DNA from: JBBQXK01 sp038251625
GTDB lineage: Bacteria; Pseudomonadota; Alphaproteobacteria; Rhodobacterales; Rhodobacteraceae
Assembly: GCA_038251625.1 (NCBI GenBank)
Contig: JBBSBE010000201.1
Span: 1 to 5,062 of the forward strand
Length of the DNA: 5,062 nt
Reading direction: 5' to 3'
The first letter of the stretch is position 1; each line of letters begins with the position of its first letter. The notes beneath the pieces are model-generated. The model made no database searches and was not told where the DNA came from. It saw nothing but the letters and a program-made list of their open reading frames with translations. This document shows positions 1-5,062 of this stretch, in pieces. The translations under genes were made by a program, and so were the position numbers.

Positions 1-1054
1 CGATCTGCATTTCGACTATGGCCCGCCGCTGCCGGGTCACGCCAACGGCCTGATCCTGAAGGCCACCGATGCGCAGGGCGACGTGATCCTGCAGGAAACC
101 TATTACTCCATCGGCGGCGGCTTCGTGCTGACCGCCGCCGAGCTTGGCGAAGCGACCGAGAAAAAATCCAAGGTCCGCTCCGACGTGCCCTACCCCTTCC
201 AGACCGCCGCCGAGATGCTGGAAATGGCCGCAGCCTCGGGCCTCAGTATCGCGCAGATGAAACGCGCAAACGAACTCCGCCACCGTTCCGCCGCCGAGAT
301 CGACCAGGGCATCGCGCGGCTCTGGCAGGTGATGTCTGATTGCATCGACCGGGGCATGGCGGGCACCGGCATCCTGCCTGGCGGCCTCAAGGTCCGCCGC
401 CGTGCCAAGGGCATCCACGACGCGCTGATCGCCGAACGCGGGCTGAACATGACCGCACCGCACACGATCAACGACTGGATGAGCCTTTATGCCATGGCCG
501 TGAACGAGGAGAACGCCGCCGGTGGCCAGGTGGTCACCGCCCCCACCAATGGCGCCGCAGGCGTGGTGCCCGCCGTCATCCGCTACTGGCTCGATCATGT
601 GCCCGGTGCCGCCCCCTCGCGCATCGGCGAATTCCTTCTGACCGCCGCCGCCATCGGGGGGCTTTGCAAGCACAACGCCTCGATCTCGGGCGCCGAATGC
701 GGCTGTCAGGCCGAGGTGGGATCAGCCGCCGCGATGGGGGCCGCGGGCCTCGCCGCTGTCCTCGGCGGCACGCCCGAACAGGTGGAAAATGCCGCCGAAA
801 TCGCGCTGGAGCATCACCTAGGCATGACCTGCGATCCCGTGCGCGGCCTCGTGCAGGTGCCCTGCATCGAACGGAACGGCCTTGGCGCGATCAAGGCCGT
901 CTCTGCCGCGTCGCTGGCACTTCGTGGCGACGGCCAGCACCTTGTCAGCCTCGATGTCTGCATCGAGACGATGCGCCAGACGGGCAAGGACATGCACGAG
1001 AAATACAAGGAGACCTCGCTCGGGGGCCTTGCCGTCAACGTGCCGAACTGCTGA
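1..1054 (+). CDS. sdaA: L-serine ammonia-lyase (L-serine dehydratase), type II iron-sulfur, 5'-truncated by window edge
   Basis: Cytoplasmic enzyme that deaminates L-serine to pyruvate and ammonia using a [4Fe-4S] cluster instead of PLP. Complete codons start at base 2 and 350 residues are visible. Single-chain members are about 450-460 residues, so roughly 100-110 are missing upstream. The GTG at 83 is internal: the frame continues upstream with the conserved end of the beta domain (DLHFDYGPPLPGHANG), followed by YYSIGGGFV. The alpha (catalytic) domain then runs to the end, with APTNGAAGVVPAV, GGLCKHNASISGAECGC and HHLGMTCDPVRG...VPCIERNG. Counting from base 2, the three likely cluster cysteines are residues 222, 277 and 288. 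The protein ends in ...NVPNC, so its last residue is Cys350. In the Legionella enzyme a C-terminal Cys occupies the fourth iron as an autoinhibitory tail; the same role here is inferred. The 3' end overlaps the opposing gene by 20 bp. Family assignment is very secure. Confidence 0.97.
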   Translation, partial: DLHFDYGPPLPGHANGLILKATDAQGDVILQETYYSIGGGFVLTAAELGEATEKKSKVRSDVPYPFQTAAEMLEMAAASGLSIAQMKRANELRHRSAAEIDQGIARLWQVMSDCIDRGMAGTGILPGGLKVRRRAKGIHDALIAERGLNMTAPHTINDWMSLYAMAVNEENAAGGQVVTAPTNGAAGVVPAVIRYWLDHVPGAAPSRIGEFLLTAAAIGGLCKHNASISGAECGCQAEVGSAAAMGAAGLAAVLGGTPEQVENAAEIALEHHLGMTCDPVRGLVQVPCIERNGLGAIKAVSAASLALRGDGQHLVSLDVCIETMRQTGKDMHEKYKETSLGGLAVNVPNC

Positions 1055-1664
1055 CCCGCTGCAGATGCCCCGCCGCCGCTACGGCGTCGTAAAGCTGGAA
1101 CTCCGCCGCCCGCGCGGCGCGCAACTGCGCCATCAGCGCCTCTGTCAAAGGCTCGGCCGCACGGGGGGGTGAGACATTGCGCGCGGGCAGCGAAACATCT
1201 GCACCGATCCGCCCGGCCAGAAATGCCACCAGAAGATCAAGGCGCGCGTGGTCGAACAGATGATCGACCCGCGCCGCGCGCCCGTCCCAGCCGGTAAAGC
1301 GATCCTGCCGCCCCACCTGGGGGTAGCGTGATCGCCCCGGCGCCAGCAGCGCCGCGATGAAGGCCGCAAACGCCACCCCTTCGGTCGATTGCGGCGCCCC
1401 GGCCAGCTTGTCCCGCGCCAGATACCGGTGCCAGCTTTCCAGCCGCGACAGGGGCTCGCGCACCACTGCCACCGTCTCTGGCACGCGCCCGCAGGCCAGC
1501 GCTGCCGCCGCCGCGTGCCGGTCGTGATAGGCCATCGCCGTCACATGCCGCGCCGCGCCGTCGAACCCCGGCTCGGCAAGGCCTGCCAGCGCCGCCCGCA
1601 AGGCCTGCGTCGCGGTCTTCGGCACCTCAAGGATCACCAGACCCGCCTCGCGCAACAACAGCAT
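1035..1664 (-). CDS. Small sulfotransferase-family-like protein (209 aa)
   Basis: Probably a cytoplasmic PAPS-dependent sulfotransferase or a relative; the acceptor is unknown. The frame stays open far upstream on this strand, but the start is set at the ATG at 1664-1662, which has a near-ideal Shine-Dalgarno GGAGGG (1675-1670) 5 nt upstream and opens directly into a beta strand (LVILEVPKTATQALRAAL). VPKTATQAL at residues 14-22 resembles the 5'-phosphosulfate loop (usually I/V-PK-x-AGT/S-S), with weaker small-residue matches. VAVVREPLSRLESWHRYL (65-82) matches the 3'-phosphate-binding element (RxP..R..S.y). ARNVSP (161-166) and EFQLYDAV (188-195) fit the usual C-terminal N-x-S and D-x-x-L-Y type motifs. 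At 209 residues it is at the short end for the fold. It is convergent with sdaA (20 bp overlap) and divergent from the transporter. No signal peptide or membrane segment is seen. An inactive or non-sulfuryl-transferring relative is possible. Confidence 0.8.
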   Translation of the reverse strand: MLLLREAGLVILEVPKTATQALRAALAGLAEPGFDGAARHVTAMAYHDRHAAAAALACGRVPETVAVVREPLSRLESWHRYLARDKLAGAPQSTEGVAFAAFIAALLAPGRSRYPQVGRQDRFTGWDGRAARVDHLFDHARLDLLVAFLAGRIGADVSLPARNVSPPRAAEPLTEALMAQLRAARAAEFQLYDAVAAAGHLQRVSSSAR

Positions 1665-1766
1665 TCCCGCCCTCCATTCACGCCACAAAACCAAACCACA
1701 GCCCGTACGCGACCGCAAACCGCCGCATTGAGGCTCGACGCCGACCTGCCCCCGCGCTAACCGGGC
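1665..1766. promoter_or_regulatory. 102-bp divergent intergenic region (sulfotransferase-like / EamA transporter)
   Basis: Both flanking genes are transcribed away from this spacer, so it should hold both promoters. It is locally richer in A and C (around 1685-1720) than the flanking coding DNA. On the minus strand, TTGCGG (1718-1713) lies 17 bp from TTTGGT (1695-1690), which is a weak sigma70-like pair. On the plus strand TTGAGG (1728-1733) has no convincing -10 partner. No operator palindrome or riboswitch is evident. That promoters lie here is inferred from gene layout. Confidence 0.3.
1670..1675 (-). promoter_or_regulatory. Strong Shine-Dalgarno site deciding the start of the sulfotransferase-like gene
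   Basis: Read on the minus strand this is GGAGGG with a 5-nt spacer to the ATG at 1664. It discriminates this start from the many upstream in-frame codons in a frame that stays open to 2735 opposite the transporter gene. Confidence 0.7.
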
Positions 1767-2699
1767 ATGATGTCGCAAGACCGCATCCTTCCCGGCGTCA
1801 TCCTGATGCTCGCCTTCTGCGCGCTGGCGCCGCTGCTGGACATCTCGGCCAAACTGGCCGCAGCCACGATCCCGGTGGGCCAGATCGTGACGGCGCGCTT
1901 TGCCGTACAGGGGGCGCTGATGCTGCCGGTGGTCTGGGTCATGGGCCTGTCGCTGCGGCTCAGCCCCCGCATGGCGGCGCTCGTGGCACTGCGCGCGGCG
2001 CTGCTGATCGTCTCCACCTATTGCTTTGTCGCCGCCATCTCGGTGATGCCGGTTGCCGATGCGCTGGCCATCGCGTTTGTCGAGCCGTTCATCCTGCTGA
2101 TGTTGGGCAAGCTGATCTTCGGTGATGAAGTCGGCCCCCGCCGCATCGCGGCCTCTGCCGTGGGGTTCGGCGGGGCGCTTCTGGTGATCCAGCCCTCGCT
2201 GGCGGCTTTCGGGCCGGTGGCGCTCTTTCCCTTGGGCACCGCGTTCTTCTTCGCCTTCTACATGCTTGTCACCCGGCAGATGAGCCGCCACATGCACCCC
2301 GTCGCCATGCAGGCGCACACCGCCTTTGCGGGGCTTGCGATGTGCGTGCCGCTGATGGCGATCGCCCACACCTTCGCAATCCCCACGCTTGACCCGGTCA
2401 TGCCGCAGGGCATCGCCTGGCTTTGGCTTTTCGGCGTGGGGTTCTGGGCGGCGGCAAGCCACATCTGCATGACCTACGCGCTGAAATTCGCGCCCTCTGC
2501 CACGCTGGCCCCGCTGCACTACCTTGAAATCGTGTCGGCGGTGGCGCTGTCCTACTGGGTCTTCCATGATTTCCCCGATGCCGTCACCTGGACCGGCATC
2601 GCCATCATCGTGGCCTCGGGCATGTATATCATCCACCGCGAACGTCTCGGCGCCCGCGCCCGCCGCGCCACGGCCGCCACCGCCGCCCCGGTCAGGTAA
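1767..2699 (+). CDS. EamA-family (drug/metabolite transporter superfamily) inner-membrane permease, 310 aa
   Basis: Inner-membrane transporter of the DMT superfamily; the substrate cannot be read from sequence. It has the typical length (about 290-310) and ten hydrophobic segments in two EamA repeats. Approximate helices are 8-29, 38-59, 69-92, 95-117, 126-143, 151-168, 184-203, 216-234, 243-264 and 273-290. Repeat 1 ends in the classic pattern MPVADALAIAFVEPFILLML...FGDEVGPRRIAASAVGFGGALLV. Repeat 2 has the matching YALKFAPSATLAPLHYLEIV...WTGIAIIVASGMYIIHRE. The tail (291-310) is Arg/Ala-rich, consistent with a positive cytoplasmic end. An in-frame TAA at 1758-1760 limits the start to ATG 1767 or the adjacent ATG 1770. 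Neither has a recognisable Shine-Dalgarno sequence, so translation may be leaderless or weak. The last 8 bp overlap the opposing thiN gene. The antisense frames here are shadows. Confidence 0.93.
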   Translation: MMSQDRILPGVILMLAFCALAPLLDISAKLAAATIPVGQIVTARFAVQGALMLPVVWVMGLSLRLSPRMAALVALRAALLIVSTYCFVAAISVMPVADALAIAFVEPFILLMLGKLIFGDEVGPRRIAASAVGFGGALLVIQPSLAAFGPVALFPLGTAFFFAFYMLVTRQMSRHMHPVAMQAHTAFAGLAMCVPLMAIAHTFAIPTLDPVMPQGIAWLWLFGVGFWAAASHICMTYALKFAPSATLAPLHYLEIVSAVALSYWVFHDFPDAVTWTGIAIIVASGMYIIHRERLGARARRATAATAAPVR

Positions 2700-3354
2700 G
2701 CGCCAGACCTGCCAGCGCCGCCCCCAGCCGCGCACGCGGCAGGATCACCAGCATCCCCGGCCCGTCGAACGCCAGATCCACGCCCCCCGCCTCTACCCGG
2801 TTCGAGGTGCCGATGCGGCCACCGGGCGCAAAGCCGATACCGTCGATGGGCCAGACCAGCCCCCGGCTTGTCCCCGTCACCGCTGCCATGGGAAAAAGCG
2901 ACAGTCGGTCCCCGACCTTCAAGGCCAGCCGCAGTCTGGCGGGCGCCGCAAAGACCACGTCCTCTTTTCCGATTGCGACGCAGGGCGCGCCGGTCTGCCG
3001 CGCAAGGGTGGAAAGCGCCGCCAGCTCGTGATCGACCCGCCCTCCCAGCACCCCCAGCGCCAGCACGAAGCGCGCGTCGACGGATCGCAGCGCCTTGTCG
3101 AAATCGGTGCTCTCCTGCTCGGGCACCGGATGCAACCGTCCGGCAAGCCGCGCCCGCGCGCCATCCGTGATACTGTCGAAATCGCCCACCACCGCCACCG
3201 GCTCTGCCCCAAGCGCCAGCGCGCGGTCCGCGCCGCCGTCCGCCGCCACCAGAACCGGTGCGATCCGCAAGGCCGCTTGCAGGTCGCGCGCGCGAACCGG
3301 ACCGCCAGCAACAAGCGTTACCCCATCCGAAGATTCGACAATCCCCCGATTCAT
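2692..3354 (-). CDS. thiN: Thiamine pyrophosphokinase (thiamine diphosphokinase), 220 aa
   Basis: Cytoplasmic enzyme that transfers pyrophosphate from ATP to thiamine, making thiamine diphosphate in one step (salvage route). The catalytic domain carries ADGGADRAL (38-46), VVGDFDSI (55-62), the ESTDFDKAL element (81-89) and GGRVDHELA (104-112). The Asp residues in these are the expected Mg/ATP ligands. The thiamine-binding beta domain follows with SLFPM (152-156), TSRGLVWPIDG (162-172), GGRIGTSNRV (178-187) and PGMLVILP (199-206). The TSN near residues 183-185 is the typical thiamine-site motif. The frame extends upstream to 3531, but ATG 3354 gives the family's usual length of about 220. It also avoids a proline-rich non-family extension that would overlap the divergent gene. 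A GGGAA lies 10 nt upstream, a mediocre ribosome site. No TPP riboswitch was seen in the leader. The gene stands alone, with no other thi gene in the window. Confidence 0.95.
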   Translation of the reverse strand: MNRGIVESSDGVTLVAGGPVRARDLQAALRIAPVLVAADGGADRALALGAEPVAVVGDFDSITDGARARLAGRLHPVPEQESTDFDKALRSVDARFVLALGVLGGRVDHELAALSTLARQTGAPCVAIGKEDVVFAAPARLRLALKVGDRLSLFPMAAVTGTSRGLVWPIDGIGFAPGGRIGTSNRVEAGGVDLAFDGPGMLVILPRARLGAALAGLALT

Positions 3355-3409
3355 GCCGATACTGTTCCCGAATAAGGCACCGGATCCGTTCCGGGGCCAC
3401 AAACAATCC

Positions 3410-3438
3410 TTCAAATTACCCCCATCTGTCCATGGAAT
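3410..3438 (+). promoter_or_regulatory. Candidate sigma70-type promoter for the acidic-protein gene
   Basis: TTCAAA (3410-3415) and TGGAAT (3433-3438) each match 4 of 6 consensus bases and are separated by exactly 17 bp. The pair sits in the AT-richer part of the spacer, about 67 bp before the start codon. Chance matches of this quality are common, so this is only a candidate. Confidence 0.3.
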
Positions 3439-3465
3439 AGAGCAGCGGGTGGGTAAATTGGGCAA

Positions 3466-3480
3466 GCCGGGACTTCCGGC
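3466..3480. repeat. Short perfect inverted repeat in the 5' leader of the acidic-protein gene
   Basis: GCCGG-GACTT-CCGGC is a perfect 5-bp stem with a 5-nt loop, located 25 bp before the ATG at 3506. It could form a small leader hairpin or be a half-site pair for a regulator. No T-run follows it, so it is not an intrinsic terminator for plus-strand transcription. Confidence 0.3.
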
Positions 3481-3505
3481 GAAGCGGACAGAAGGTAGGC
3501 ACGCC

Positions 3506-5062
3506 ATGGTCGGAGCCAGCAAGATCCTCACGGTGTCCTACGGGACGTTCTCGTGCACCCTTGAGGGGTTTGACGATCCGTTCAACACGATGACAGCGAT
3601 TGCCGAATACTTCCGCGATCTTGCCGCCGACGACCGCTACTTCGGCGCCGAACCGCCCACCCCAGATGCCGCCATGCTGCACCGCATCGCCGAGCGCGAG
3701 ATGAGCCGCCGGGTCGAGGCGCGGGTGCAGGACAACGGCGTGATTCTGCGCGCAACGCCCGAACCTTCCGCAGCACCTGCCAAACCGGCCAAGACGGCCC
3801 CCGCCGCCACCCCTGCCTATGAGCCCGACGAACCCGCATCGCTGCCCACGCTGTCTGAAAGCGTAGCGGTCAAGCTGCAGCGTCTGCGCGCTGCTGCCTA
3901 TGCCGCCGCAGGCCCTGTGGTCGATGCCGAAATTGCGGGCGCATCCGAACCCGCCGTGTACGCCATTGAGCCCTCTTCCTTCGAGGACCTCAGCGATGAG
4001 GCCGACGAAACCGAACCGCGTCAAACCGCGGCAGAGGCCGACGCCCCGCAGCCCGAGACGGCCCCCGAGCCGCAACCCCTGATGGCAGAGGCGACACCGC
4101 AAGCCGACGCCGATCTGCCCGTCGAAACCGAAGAACCCGCAGCGCCAGAGGCGATGCAGCCAATCGACGCATTCGAAACGGTCGCCGAGATCGCCGAAGT
4201 CGAAGCCGTGGCCTTCGCAGTGCCCGACGTCACCGAGGCCCATGATCCCACCGAAACCGCAGCGCCCGATGCGATGCTGGCGATGGACGTGGCCGACACG
4301 TATGCGCCCACCACCGAGATCGCCGAAGTCGAAGTCGAAGCCGTGGCCTTCGACGCACCCCACAGTGACGAAACACCCGACGCCTCCGAAGCCGAACCCA
4401 ATGCTGTCGAGGACACGTCATATGACGCGGCTCCGGACAACATGATCGACGCGGACGCCATCCTGGCCCGCATCGCAAGCCTGGCGCGCGGTGCTGCCGA
4501 AGAGCCGCCTGTCGATCTTGTGGCCGATACCCTGCCCGAAGCAGCGCCTGCTGCCGAAGCCGACGATCTGCCGGAAATGCTGGACGACGCGACCGAAGCC
4601 GCGCAAGAAGCCGACGAAAGCGTGGCAGAGCCCGCCCTCGAGGCCGGATTGTCGCAGTTCATGGCGCAATACGACGCCGAAGCCCTTCAAGAGGAAGACA
4701 CAGCCGAGGCGCCCGCCTCTGCCGAACGCATCGACATGCCAGCGCACGAAGAGGCCCTGGACGATGCCGAGGCCCTTGCCGCCGCTGCGATTGCAGAGAT
4801 CGAAGGGACCCTCGCCGCCGCCCCCACCGAAACGCCGATGGCCGCCCCCGACGCCGGGGAAAAGGCCGCGCCGGAAGCCGCAGCCACCCCGGAACCGCAG
4901 GACGATGCGGACTGGCTTGCAGACGCGGACGCGCCCACCGAGGACGCGCCTGCGGCAGACCTGACGGCCGACGCAGAACCCGTTGCCGAAGACGACGCAC
5001 GCGAAGCCGAAGAGGCGCCCGTTGCCGCCGAAGCCACTGCCGGGGTGGATGCAGAGCTTGCA
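3506..5062 (+). CDS. Conserved hypothetical acidic Ala/Glu/Asp/Pro-rich protein, 3'-truncated by window edge
   Basis: No function is recognised. I translated 519 codons with no stop, so the gene continues past the window. The start is ATG 3506, with AGAAGG (3490-3495) 10 nt upstream. In-frame GTG 3449 is possible but has no good ribosome site. Residues 1-80 look folded and conserved (MVGASKILTVSYGTFSCTLE; TMTAIAEYFRDLAADDRYFG; then a charged helix MLHRIAEREMSRRVEARVQD). From about residue 85 on the protein is low-complexity and strongly acidic. Only five lysines occur (6, 93, 96, 123, 453), with one Cys (17) and one Trp (470). Helix-like islands interrupt this: 118-134 (ESVAVKLQRLRAAAYAA), 312-330 (DAILARIASLARG) and 381-395 (GLSQFMAQYDAEAL). 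There is no signal peptide or membrane segment, so a cytoplasmic location is likely. I recall similar N-termini in Rhodobacterales proteins, sometimes auto-named as chemotaxis protein CheA, but no histidine-kinase motif is visible here. Coding status is high and function unknown. Confidence 0.88.
   Translation, partial: MVGASKILTVSYGTFSCTLEGFDDPFNTMTAIAEYFRDLAADDRYFGAEPPTPDAAMLHRIAEREMSRRVEARVQDNGVILRATPEPSAAPAKPAKTAPAATPAYEPDEPASLPTLSESVAVKLQRLRAAAYAAAGPVVDAEIAGASEPAVYAIEPSSFEDLSDEADETEPRQTAAEADAPQPETAPEPQPLMAEATPQADADLPVETEEPAAPEAMQPIDAFETVAEIAEVEAVAFAVPDVTEAHDPTETAAPDAMLAMDVADTYAPTTEIAEVEVEAVAFDAPHSDETPDASEAEPNAVEDTSYDAAPDNMIDADAILARIASLARGAAEEPPVDLVADTLPEAAPAAEADDLPEMLDDATEAAQEADESVAEPALEAGLSQFMAQYDAEALQEEDTAEAPASAERIDMPAHEEALDDAEALAAAAIAEIEGTLAAAPTETPMAAPDAGEKAAPEAAATPEPQDDADWLADADAPTEDAPAADLTADAEPVAEDDAREAEEAPVAAEATAGVDAELA
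4137..4380 (+). repeat. In-frame imperfect tandem duplication inside the acidic-protein gene
   Basis: Two copies of a unit of about 120-129 bp lie head to tail. The left arms begin with CCGCAGCGCC at 4137 and 4257 (offset 120), encoding AAPEAM and AAPDAM. The right arms are nearly identical: 4185-4217 (33 bp) recurs at 4314-4352 (39 bp), differing only by a 6-bp GAAGTC insertion that itself repeats the preceding six bases. They encode EIAEVEAVAF (228-237) and EIAEVEVEAVAF (271-282). All length differences are multiples of three, so the frame is kept. The stretches between the arms are more diverged. The trailing segment of unit 2 (to about 4380) is similar only in composition. Confidence 0.75.

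Larger units (their letters stand above)
3355..3505. promoter_or_regulatory. 151-bp divergent intergenic region (thiN / acidic protein)
   Basis: This spacer separates two genes transcribed outward and is noticeably more AT-containing (especially 3400-3440 and 3453-3461) than its coding flanks, as expected for promoter DNA. It holds the plus-strand promoter candidate at 3410-3438 and a small perfect inverted repeat at 3466-3480, listed separately. I found no convincing minus-strand sigma70 pair for thiN. Confidence 0.45.

Noticed and set aside
1074..1086. CGCCG-CTA-CGGCG hairpin 20 bp after the sdaA stop, considered as a terminator
   Set aside because: The stem is only 5 bp, no T-run follows, and it lies inside the opposing coding sequence; such matches are common in GC-rich DNA.
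1665..2735. Continuation of the minus-strand sulfotransferase frame upstream, giving a 566-residue protein rich in Arg, His, Gly and Gln
   Set aside because: The extension lies entirely opposite a clear EamA transporter, has antisense-shadow composition, and a strong ribosome site marks the real start at 1664.
3355..3440. TPP riboswitch upstream of thiN
   Set aside because: I could not find the conserved CUGAGA or the second conserved core of the THI element on the minus strand; the leader also seems too short.
3355..3531. 59-codon N-terminal extension of thiN
   Set aside because: It would exceed the family length, has no family similarity, and overlaps the start of the divergent acidic-protein gene.
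3416..4363. 315-residue minus-strand open frame rich in Gly, Cys, Arg and Phe
   Set aside because: It is antisense to the acidic gene. The Gly/Cys/Phe-rich repeats are what GCC/GAA/GAC codons give on the opposite strand; no ribosome site or family motif was seen.
4021..5037. Ser/Ala-rich minus-strand frames resembling low-complexity surface proteins
   Set aside because: They are reverse-complement images of the Ala/Glu/Asp codon repeats in the plus-strand gene.
4137..5062. CRISPR-like array or intergenic repeat from the recurring GCCGAAG/GACGCC words
   Set aside because: The words are in-frame codons in a continuous open frame, irregularly spaced and not of constant length.
3506..5062. CheA-type chemotaxis histidine kinase annotation for the acidic gene
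   Set aside because: No Hpt histidine motif, kinase N/G boxes or CheW-like domain is visible in the 519 residues; the name would rest only on remembered automatic annotations.

Overview
The window looks like chromosomal DNA from an alphaproteobacterium, most likely Rhodobacteraceae (Rhodobacter/Paracoccus/Tabrizicola-like). The basis is the high GC content (roughly two thirds, judged by eye), the strong G/C preference at third codon positions, and the last gene. That gene begins with a domain (SYGTFSCTLEGF...AEYFRDLAADDRYFGAEPP) that I recall only from Rhodobacterales hypothetical proteins. This assignment is from memory and no search was run.

Five protein genes fill almost the whole window. 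From left to right they are: (1) the 3' three quarters of a type II iron-sulfur L-serine dehydratase (sdaA, + strand, start outside the window); (2) a 209-residue sulfotransferase-like protein (- strand); (3) a 310-residue ten-helix EamA/DMT transporter (+ strand); (4) thiamine pyrophosphokinase (thiN, - strand, 220 residues); (5) the first 519 codons of a very acidic, Ala/Glu/Asp/Pro-rich protein (+ strand) that is still open at the right edge.

The strands alternate strictly, so no two neighbours share an operon. Genes 1/2 and 3/4 converge and overlap at their 3' ends by 20 bp and 8 bp, leaving no room for ordinary intergenic terminators. Genes 2/3 and 4/5 diverge from short spacers of 102 bp and 151 bp that must hold their promoters. 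The products belong to unrelated processes (serine catabolism, a possible sulfuryl-transfer reaction, metabolite export, thiamine salvage, unknown), and I see no shared pathway.

No RNA genes, insertion sequences, CRISPR arrays or phage genes were seen. The most unusual content is gene 5: a conserved folded-looking N-terminal cap followed by several hundred low-complexity acidic residues, punctuated by short helix-like islands and containing a recent-looking in-frame tandem duplication of about 120-129 bp.
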